NCBI GenBank assembly: GCA_964560325.1
Contig: CAZLLV010000230.1
Coordinates: forward strand, 1 to 6,284
Length of the DNA stretch: 6,284 nucleotides
Direction of reading: 5' to 3'
Origin: CAZLLV01 sp964560325
GTDB lineage: Bacteria; Acidobacteriota; Thermoanaerobaculia; Multivoradales; DATKCC01
The first letter of the stretch is position 1, and every line of letters begins with the position of its first letter. This document shows, one piece after another, positions 1 through 5,362 of the stretch. The notes beneath the pieces were generated by a model that was not told where the DNA came from, made no database searches, and saw only the letters and a program-made list of their open reading frames with translations. A program made the position numbers and the translations under genes.

Positions 1-468
1 GAGGCGGCGGGCGGCGCCGGCGAGGGCGACGCGGTCGAGGAGCCGCAGGGCCTCGGCCCGGGCCGCCGCGCCGCCGAGACGGCGGTGGGCTCGGATCGCC
101 TCGGCGACCTGGAAGCCGATGGTGAACGCGGGGTTGAGGGCGGTCATCGGCTCCTGGAAGACCATGGCGATGCCGCCGCCTCGCACCCGGCGCATGGCGG
201 ACTCGGGCAGCGCGAGCAGGTCGCGGCCGTCGAGGAGCACCCGGCCGCCCGCGATCGCCACCCCGGGCGGCAGGAGCCGGAGCAGCGAGTAGGCGGTGAG
301 GCTCTTGCCGGCCCCGGACTCCCCGACGAGCGCCACCATCTCCCCCCGGTCGACCGTGAACGAAACGCCCCGCACGACCGGCAGCGGGCCGCGGGGGCCG
401 GGCACGGTGACGGTGAGCCGGTCGACCGCGAGGAGAGGCGAGGGGGGAAGCGAGGGGGCGGAGGGCAC
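1..468 (-). CDS. Oligopeptide/dipeptide-type ABC transporter ATP-binding protein (DppD/OppD family), N-terminal part only
   Basis: This is the first 156 residues of an ABC ATPase; the C-terminal part lies beyond the left edge. The Walker A loop GESGAGKS is at residues 49-56, and the Q-loop lies in the stretch VFQEPMTALNPAFTIG (Gln at 105). That Q-loop wording is characteristic of peptide importers of the DppD/OppD type. The signature LSGGQ, Walker B and the iron-sulfur-like C-terminal extension typical of this subfamily are not in the window. By family, the protein would sit on the inner face of the cytoplasmic membrane and power import of peptides or related solutes such as nickel or sugars; the substrate cannot be read from this part. 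I chose GTG at 468 because it is the only plausible start between the in-frame TGA of pepA (505-507) and the first beta strand. No good Shine-Dalgarno site is visible, so translation may be coupled to pepA. The gap from pepA is 36 bases on the same strand, so the two are probably co-transcribed. Family call is firm; start is moderate. Confidence 0.88.
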   Translation of the reverse strand, partial: MPSAPSLPPSPLLAVDRLTVTVPGPRGPLPVVRGVSFTVDRGEMVALVGESGAGKSLTAYSLLRLLPPGVAIAGGRVLLDGRDLLALPESAMRRVRGGGIAMVFQEPMTALNPAFTIGFQVAEAIRAHRRLGGAAARAEALRLLDRVALAGAARRL

Positions 469-504
469 GAGGCGGAAGGGCTGCGGCCGGACCGGAGCGC
501 GGAG

Positions 505-1998
505 TCAGCCGACCAGGCGGCGCAGCCAGTGGACGGTAGTGGCGACCCCGTAGCCGGTCGCCCCGCCCTTCGAGCCCTGGTCGTTCTTCGGGATCTGCGC
601 CGGCCCGGCGATGTCGAGGTGGGCCCAGCGGCCGTGGTCGCCGGTGAAGTTGGCGAGGAAGGCGGCGGCGGTGTTGGCTCCGCCCCAGCGCCCGCCGGAG
701 TTCTTGAGATCGGCGTGCAGGCCCTTCATCTCCTCGAAGAACTCCGACCAGAGCGGCAGGCGCCAGAGCCGCTCGCCCCCCGCCTCGGCGCTCTCCAGGA
801 GCTCGCGGGCGAGCTCGTCGTCCGGAGTGAAGAGGCCGGCGCCGTGGGTTCCGAGCGCCACCACGCAGGCGCCGGTCAGGGTCGAGTACTCCACCAACAC
901 GTCCGGCCCCTCCTCGACCGCCAGGGCGATGGCGTCGGCGAGGATGAGCCGCCCCTCGGCGTCGGTGTTCAAGACCTCGATCGTCTTGCCGTCGTAGGCG
1001 CGGATGATGTCGCCCGGCCGGTAGGCGGCGCCGTCGGGCATGTTCTCCGCGAGCGGCACGTAGACCCGCAGGCGGATCGGCAGCCCGAGCTCGGCGACCA
1101 CCCGCGCGACGCCGAGGACCGTGCAGGCGCCGCTCTTGTCGTACTTCATCTCGTCCATGCGGGCCGCCGGCTTGATCGAGATGCCGCCGGTGTCGAAGGT
1201 CACGCCCTTGCCGACCAGGGCCACCACCGGGCCCTCGGTACCCCACTCCAGGCGGACCAGCCGGGGCGGCACCGCCGACCCCTTGCCGACCGCCAGGATG
1301 CCGCCCATGCCACGCCGCTCGAGCTCTTCGATGCCGAACACGTCGATCTTCATGCCGTGCTCGGCGGCGAGCTCGCGCGCCCGCTCCTCCATCCAGGCCG
1401 GGTCGGCGACGTTCGCCGGGCTGTTGGCGAGGTCGCGGGTCAGGACCACTCCGCCGGCGACCGCGGCGGCCAGGCCGAGCGCTCGCCGGTAGGCCTCCGC
1501 CTCCCCGCCAGGGGGCACGACGGCGATCCGCTCCAGGCGGACCGGGCCGCCGTTGCACTCCTTGCGGTAGCGGTCGAAGCGGTAGGCCCCGAGGACGAGC
1601 CGGCGGCAGATCCGCTCCGCCGCGGCCTCGCCCCGCCCCTCCTCGCAGTCGGGGACGATCCAGGCCGCGCGTTCGACGCCGTTGGTGCGCAGGGTCTCGA
1701 GCGCGCGCTCGATCCAGGACGCCATGCGGCGGAACTCGAAGTCGTCGCGCCGGCCGAGGCCGTGGAGGGAGAGGACCGCGCCACCGCCGTCGTCGTCGCC
1801 GGTCTCGACCGGGACCTCGACCACCTGCTTCTCGCGCCCGGCGAAGCCGGGCCGGCGGGCCGCCCGGGCCACCGCCCGCGCCAGCTCTCCGGGGAGATCG
1901 GGTACGGAGGGCTCCTCTCCTTCGAAGCAGCCGGCGACGAAGACCTCCGCCTCCGGTCTCGTGCCGTCGGCGATCTCCAGTTGGACGAGCTCAGTCAT
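505..1998 (-). CDS. pepA: Leucyl aminopeptidase (peptidase M17, cytosol aminopeptidase)
   Basis: This 497-residue enzyme removes N-terminal residues, often leucine, from peptides in the cytoplasm using two metal ions (zinc or manganese), normally as a hexamer. The N-terminal M17 domain covers about residues 1-150. The catalytic domain follows, with RDLANSPAN at 188-196, VGKGVTFDTGG around 262-272, MKYDKSGA at 284-291 and the family signature NTDAEGRL at 344-351. By alignment to E. coli PepA the metal ligands are Lys264, Asp269, Asp287, Asp346 and Glu348, and the catalytic residues are Lys276 and Arg350; all are present. The constant offset of six from E. coli numbering and the near-usual length argue for a complete, active enzyme. 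The frame stays open to an ATG at 2034, but ATG at 1998 is chosen because AGGAG lies ten bases upstream and the extra twelve residues look unrelated to the family. The neighbouring peptide-type ABC ATPase downstream suggests a peptide uptake and degradation unit (inference). Some PepA proteins also bind DNA; nothing here tests that. Confidence 0.95.
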   Translation of the reverse strand: MTELVQLEIADGTRPEAEVFVAGCFEGEEPSVPDLPGELARAVARAARRPGFAGREKQVVEVPVETGDDDGGGAVLSLHGLGRRDDFEFRRMASWIERALETLRTNGVERAAWIVPDCEEGRGEAAAERICRRLVLGAYRFDRYRKECNGGPVRLERIAVVPPGGEAEAYRRALGLAAAVAGGVVLTRDLANSPANVADPAWMEERARELAAEHGMKIDVFGIEELERRGMGGILAVGKGSAVPPRLVRLEWGTEGPVVALVGKGVTFDTGGISIKPAARMDEMKYDKSGACTVLGVARVVAELGLPIRLRVYVPLAENMPDGAAYRPGDIIRAYDGKTIEVLNTDAEGRLILADAIALAVEEGPDVLVEYSTLTGACVVALGTHGAGLFTPDDELARELLESAEAGGERLWRLPLWSEFFEEMKGLHADLKNSGGRWGGANTAAAFLANFTGDHGRWAHLDIAGPAQIPKNDQGSKGGATGYGVATTVHWLRRLVG

Positions 1999-2008
1999 CT
2001 TCCACGGT

Positions 2009-2013
2009 CTCCT
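2009..2013 (-). promoter_or_regulatory. Shine-Dalgarno site of pepA
   Basis: The minus strand reads AGGAG here, ten bases before the ATG at 1998. It decides the choice of this start over the in-frame ATG at 2034, whose initiator would lie upstream of the ribosome binding site. Confidence 0.7.
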
Positions 2014-2112
2014 GTTCGAACCCCGCCCCGGCACCGTCCTGGGCGGCCGCCCCCGATCGGCTCACGAGTGCGACGGTGTCGGCGGTACGAATACTTAGTG
2101 CGCGCGGCCGGC

Positions 2113-2124
2113 CGAACCGGTTCG
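2113..2124. repeat. Perfect 12-base palindrome CGAACCGGTTCG
   Basis: The sequence CGAACCGGTTCG equals its own reverse complement, and the symmetry does not extend to the flanking bases. It lies in the intergenic region about 115 bases upstream of the pepA start. Palindromes of this kind can be dimeric repressor sites, but a 12-base GC-rich one can arise by chance, and no second copy is seen in the region. Confidence 0.3.
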
Positions 2125-2250
2125 CGGGTTCTCTCCCGGCTCGGCGGGTCCCTGCGGTCGCCGGACGATACGCCGACCGGATCGAAAGTCCTGAAATGAG
2201 AGTCTAGCAGTCCGTGGCGCGGTCGGCGGCGCGCGCACGCGCCTCGGCGG

Positions 2251-2279
2251 CTGGCCTCGGCGGCCGGGGCGGATATGCT
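2251..2279 (+). promoter_or_regulatory. Possible sigma-70-type promoter of the cyclase-like gene
   Basis: TATGCT at 2274-2279 matches the -10 consensus at four of six positions, including the key first T, second A and last T, and stands out in very GC-rich surroundings. Seventeen bases upstream, CTGGCC at 2251-2256 matches the -35 consensus at only three of six. Transcription would begin near 2286, leaving about 20 bases of leader before the ATG at 2307. The -35 is weak and the call is tentative. Confidence 0.25.
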
Positions 2280-2283
2280 ATCC
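2271..2283. repeat. Inverted repeat GGATA-TGC-TATCC overlapping the possible -10
   Basis: Five-base arms GGATA and TATCC flank the spacer TGC. The repeat covers the possible -10 element and ends 23 bases before the ATG at 2307. If that promoter is real, a dimeric regulator bound here would block it. The arms are short, so a chance origin remains possible. Confidence 0.3.
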
Positions 2284-2306
2284 CTCTCGGAACCACACGA
2301 CGAAGC

Positions 2307-4376
2307 ATGGCGAGCGGTACCCCCGATTCGATGAACACGAGCGCGATCCTCCCCTACCTCCAGGGTCCCTTCAGCTTCCTCCGGCCGGAGCCGGACGAGG
2401 TCCGCCGGGTCGTCTCGGCGGCCGGGCTGGTGCTGCCCCGGCCGCAGCCGATCTACCTCGAGGAGGAAACCGCCACACCGCTCGCCGGCTTCCCCGTGCT
2501 CGTCTCCGACCGCCTGCGTGCCCTGCGCGACGCGCTGATCGGCTACGTGCTCCAGGAGGAGCAGGCCCAGATGGGGATCGTCCGGCGCACGCCGGGCGAC
2601 CGCAAGGCGTACGCGAGCGCTTGGGAGACCTACCAGAAGCATCTCTGCCGGGCGATGGAGAACGCGACCATCTCGAGCTACGGCCGCCAGTTCCCGGAGC
2701 TCTTCTGGCTCCACCACTCGCTCGAGCTCGCCACCCTGCTCAAGGAGACCCCCCGCCGCGTGACCCGCGAGGACCCGGAGCTCGGGCGGCGCCACGGCGA
2801 CGAGATCAAGTACCGGGTCTACGACCGCTGGGTCGACCGGGTGCAGTCGACGATCTACGACCTGGCGCAGCGCCTGGCGGCGGACACCGACGAGGTCGAG
2901 GAGGAGCTCTTCCCGCGCCTGCTCACCCGCATGGTCGACAACGTGCTGATCCTCACCGAGGACCACGTGAGCCCGAACCTGGCCGAGCTCAACAGCTACT
3001 TCGCCGGCCACCTACGGCTCGACGGCCGCGATCTCAGGAGCCGGCTCGGGGCTCTCACCGAGTGGCACCGGCAGCGCCTCGCGAGCGATCCGCACCTCGC
3101 GCGGGCGGTCCGGCACCTGCTGGGAGCCGACCCGGAGGGAGCCCGCGATCTCTTGGTCCGCCCCGGCTACGTCTCCTACCTGACCGGTCTCGACGGCTAC
3201 GAGCCGGAAGCGTTCCTGCCCCCGCGGATGGTCGAGGTCTGGGAGAACCTGCTCGGCAAGCTCGAGGAGTTCGAGCTGCTCCACGCGATGCGCAAGCTGA
3301 TCGTGCCGGTCCAATCCTCGGGCGAGACCTACGTCACCAGCCGCGACGCGATCAACCGGACCCTGATCGGCCGCCACGACCTGGTGCTCTCCCCCACCAC
3401 CCGGCCGTTCGACTTCATGGCCTCCTGGGTGGTCGACCCGCAGGTGCACCGTTTCGGCATGATCTACGACATCGCCGACTTCTCCGAGGTCGTCTCCGTG
3501 CTCCGGCGCTCCGGCTCCGAGACGCAGGACACCTCTTTCCGCAAGATGTTCCGCTTCCAGAGGCGCATCAACCGCATGGCCTCGTCGAAGCGGATGAAGC
3601 TCGAGAAGTACCTGGGCGACGGCGCCTTCTACTCGAGCCGGCGCGGGCGCCGGATGCTCGCCGCCGCGCTCCACGTCCAGCGCCTCTACGAGCAGGCGCT
3701 GGCCGAGGGCTTCCCGTTCGACCGCGGGGTGCGGATCGCGCTCAACTTCGGCCAGTACCGGCTGATCCCGATCCACACCACCGAGAGCGGCGCCGAGCGC
3801 TACGAGTTCTTCGGGCACGGCCTGGTGGAGCTGTCGCGCCTGACGACCGGCAAGGCGACGCGGGAGATCGAGGAGATCAAGACCACCCTGGTCAACCTCG
3901 GCTACCGCGAGGAGGTCGTCCACCGCTTCTTCGCGCCGCTCGCCCAGCGCAACGTCGACACGATCGACCCCCAGGAGGAGGCGCGCCGCTTCTTCGCCTA
4001 CGTCAACCGGAACGGCCACCTGGTCAACGAGGGGATCGTCGCCACCGCCGGGTTCCTCGAGCAGCTCGACCACGAAAACCGGTTCCTCGACCTGCGCCGG
4101 GCGGTCGAGGGGAGACGGCACTACGTCGCGGTCGAGATCCCGGACGGCGCCGCCACCGGCCCCCGCACGCCCGCCGACACGCTGACGGTCGGGCTCCGCA
4201 AGCTCGGAACGGCGTCGCTCAAGGGGCTCGACGAGCTCGCGATCTACGAGGTGGTCGACCTGCGCGGCCACGTCTTCGCCGATCTCGACCCGATGCACGG
4301 ACCGGGGCTGGTCGGCGCGGTCGAGCGGGAGTTCAACCAGGAGATGCACGGGCGCCGGGCGGCCGCCGGCTCGTGA
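2307..4376 (+). CDS. Diverged class III nucleotide cyclase-like protein with unrecognised N-terminal helical region
   Basis: The protein has 689 residues, with no signal peptide or membrane segment visible, so it is probably cytoplasmic. Residues about 60-330 are mostly helical and match no domain I recognise. Residues about 380-650 resemble a class III adenylate/guanylate cyclase domain. MIYDIADFS (385-393) corresponds to the first metal-binding loop, with Asp388. KYLGDGAFYS (434-443) corresponds to the second, with Lys434 and Asp438. RYEFFGHGLVELSRL (498-512) corresponds to the base-binding and catalytic helix, keeping Arg511, and LKGLDELAIYEV (638-649) matches the usual end of the fold. 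Departures are Asp391 where Gly is usual, Glu500 in place of the adenine-selecting Asp, Val507 in place of the conserved Asn, and about 50 extra residues near 521-573. It may be a catalytically altered enzyme or a nucleotide-binding pseudo-cyclase; activity cannot be told from sequence. ATG at 2307 is preferred over GTG at 2214, which adds an arginine-rich tail; ATG at 2331 is also possible, and none has a clear ribosome binding site. purC follows after 22 bases. Confidence 0.72.
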   Translation: MASGTPDSMNTSAILPYLQGPFSFLRPEPDEVRRVVSAAGLVLPRPQPIYLEEETATPLAGFPVLVSDRLRALRDALIGYVLQEEQAQMGIVRRTPGDRKAYASAWETYQKHLCRAMENATISSYGRQFPELFWLHHSLELATLLKETPRRVTREDPELGRRHGDEIKYRVYDRWVDRVQSTIYDLAQRLAADTDEVEEELFPRLLTRMVDNVLILTEDHVSPNLAELNSYFAGHLRLDGRDLRSRLGALTEWHRQRLASDPHLARAVRHLLGADPEGARDLLVRPGYVSYLTGLDGYEPEAFLPPRMVEVWENLLGKLEEFELLHAMRKLIVPVQSSGETYVTSRDAINRTLIGRHDLVLSPTTRPFDFMASWVVDPQVHRFGMIYDIADFSEVVSVLRRSGSETQDTSFRKMFRFQRRINRMASSKRMKLEKYLGDGAFYSSRRGRRMLAAALHVQRLYEQALAEGFPFDRGVRIALNFGQYRLIPIHTTESGAERYEFFGHGLVELSRLTTGKATREIEEIKTTLVNLGYREEVVHRFFAPLAQRNVDTIDPQEEARRFFAYVNRNGHLVNEGIVATAGFLEQLDHENRFLDLRRAVEGRRHYVAVEIPDGAATGPRTPADTLTVGLRKLGTASLKGLDELAIYEVVDLRGHVFADLDPMHGPGLVGAVEREFNQEMHGRRAAAGS

Positions 4377-4388
4377 CCGGACGGGAGA

Positions 4389-4393
4389 GAGGA
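4389..4393 (+). promoter_or_regulatory. Shine-Dalgarno site of purC
   Basis: GAGGA lies five bases before the purC ATG, inside a purine-only stretch running from 4383 to 4399. It sits in the short gap after the upstream stop codon, which suits translation from a shared transcript. Confidence 0.6.
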
Positions 4394-4398
4394 AGAGG

Positions 4399-5358
4399 AT
4401 GAGGAGCGAGAGCGAGCCGCGGACGCCGGGCCCCGCCCTGCTGCGAACCGACCTGCCGGGCCTCCCCCCGCCCTTCCGGGGCAAGGTGCGCGACGTCTAC
4501 GACCTGGGCTCCGAGCTGCTGATCGTCTCGACCGACCGGATCTCGGCATACGACCACGTGCTCCGGCCCGGGATCCCGGACAAGGGCAAGGTCCTCCACC
4601 AGCTCTCGGCCTTCTGGTTCGAGCATCTCGCCGACGTGGTGCCGAACCACCTGCTCGCCACCCGCTTCGACGATCTCCCCTCCGACCTGCGCGAGCGCAT
4701 GACGCCGGAGCGGGAACGGCTCGCCGGGCGCACCGCGCTCGTCCGCAAGGCCCGGGTCGTCCCCTTCGAGTGCGTGGCCCGCGGCTACCTCGCGGGCAGC
4801 GGCTTCCGGGAGTATCGGGCGTCCGGCGAGGTGTGCGGGCTCGCGCTGCCCGACGGGCTCGTCCGCGCGAGCCGCCAGCCGGAGCCGATCTTCACGCCGG
4901 CGACCAAGGCGGCGTCGGGCCACGACGAGAACGTCTCATTCGAGGTGATGGCCCGAGGCGACCACGCCGGCCGGATCCAGGGCGTAGGCCGGCCGCTCGC
5001 CGAGCGGATGCGCGAGATCACCCTCGAGCTCTACCGCCGGGGCGCCGCCCACGCCGCCGAGCACGGGCTGATCCTGGCCGACACGAAGTTCGAGCTGGGC
5101 GAGACCGGGGAGGGCGAGCTGATCCTGGTCGACGAGGTGCTCACTCCCGACTCGTCGCGCTACTGGGAGGCCGGCGCCTGGACGCCGGGGGAGGAGCCGG
5201 CGTCGTTCGACAAGCAGTACGTGAGGAACTGGCTCGACGCCTCCGGCTGGGACCACGAGAGCGAGCCCCCCGAGCTCCCGCCCGACGTGGTCGAAGGCAC
5301 CCGGTCGAGGTACATCGAGGCGTTCCGTAAGCTCACGGGGACAGAGCCCGAGCTGTAG
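4399..5358 (+). CDS. purC: Phosphoribosylaminoimidazole-succinocarboxamide synthase (SAICAR synthetase)
   Basis: This 319-residue cytoplasmic enzyme joins aspartate to CAIR using ATP, giving SAICAR, a step of de novo purine synthesis. The family landmarks run in order: GKVRDVYD at 28-35 in the ATP-binding glycine-rich hairpin; STDRISAYDHVL, followed by IPDKGKVLHQLS; VPNHLL; the SAICAR synthetase signature ECVARGYLAGSG at 124-135; PIFTPATK and GHDENVSFE within 163-182; LILADTKFELG; DEVLTPDSSRYW at 245-256; and SFDKQYVRNWL at 269-279. The length and the C-terminal extension resemble the long form seen in yeast Ade1 (about 300 residues) rather than the roughly 240-residue E. coli enzyme. Nothing is missing or broken. 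The start is supported by a purine-rich ribosome binding site. The gene lies 22 bases after the cyclase-like gene on the same strand and ends 4 bases before the convergent gene on its right; no other pur gene is in the window. Confidence 0.97.
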   Translation: MRSESEPRTPGPALLRTDLPGLPPPFRGKVRDVYDLGSELLIVSTDRISAYDHVLRPGIPDKGKVLHQLSAFWFEHLADVVPNHLLATRFDDLPSDLRERMTPERERLAGRTALVRKARVVPFECVARGYLAGSGFREYRASGEVCGLALPDGLVRASRQPEPIFTPATKAASGHDENVSFEVMARGDHAGRIQGVGRPLAERMREITLELYRRGAAHAAEHGLILADTKFELGETGEGELILVDEVLTPDSSRYWEAGAWTPGEEPASFDKQYVRNWLDASGWDHESEPPELPPDVVEGTRSRYIEAFRKLTGTEPEL

Positions 5359-5362
5359 ATCG

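Larger units (their letters stand above)
1999..2306. other. Divergent intergenic region between pepA and the cyclase-like gene
   Basis: About 300 bases without a convincing gene separate the two divergently transcribed genes, so promoters in both directions are expected. Most of it is very GC-rich, but two islands are richer in A/T: around 2086-2099 (with ATACTTAG) and around 2182-2206 (with GAAATGAGAG). On the minus strand, TAGACT (2206 down to 2201) and TATCGT (2170 down to 2165) each match the sigma-70 -10 consensus at four of six positions, but neither has a good -35 at normal spacing. I therefore do not assign a pepA promoter. Frames crossing the region give only arginine-, alanine- and glycine-rich translations without recognisable content. 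No tRNA, riboswitch or terminator is evident. Confidence 0.6.

Noticed and set aside
1999..2034. A longer pepA start at ATG 2034
   Set aside because: It adds twelve basic residues not typical of the family and would place the good AGGAG site inside the coding region; the ATG at 1998 has correct spacing.
2085..2099. The A/T-rich island with GTACGAATACTTAG as a pepA promoter
   Set aside because: On the minus strand it gives only a poor -10 match and no -35 at 16-18 bases, so I do not call it.
85..2199. A 704-codon open frame on the plus strand opposite pepA and the ABC ATPase
   Set aside because: It is the antisense shadow of two well-recognised genes. Its translation is Arg-, Gly-, Ala- and Pro-rich with no motif, as expected in very GC-rich DNA where stops are rare.
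2214..2306. An N-terminal extension of the cyclase-like protein from GTG at 2214
   Set aside because: The 31 added residues are arginine-, alanine- and glycine-rich, there is no ribosome binding site, and the extension would cross the likely promoter.
2621..4402. A 593-codon plus-strand frame inside the cyclase-like gene
   Set aside because: The translation is dominated by Arg, Pro, Ala and Gly without any domain, whereas the overlapping frame has cyclase-type motifs and ordinary composition.
1995..4484. Two long minus-strand frames (1995-3011 and 3012-4484) opposite the cyclase-like gene
   Set aside because: Their composition rich in Val, Asp, Glu, Leu and Arg and their lack of motifs fit antisense images of the real gene; they also run into the pepA and purC starts.
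4333..4923. Minus-strand frame opposite the start of purC
   Set aside because: purC is unambiguous on the other strand, and the antisense translation shows no recognisable content.
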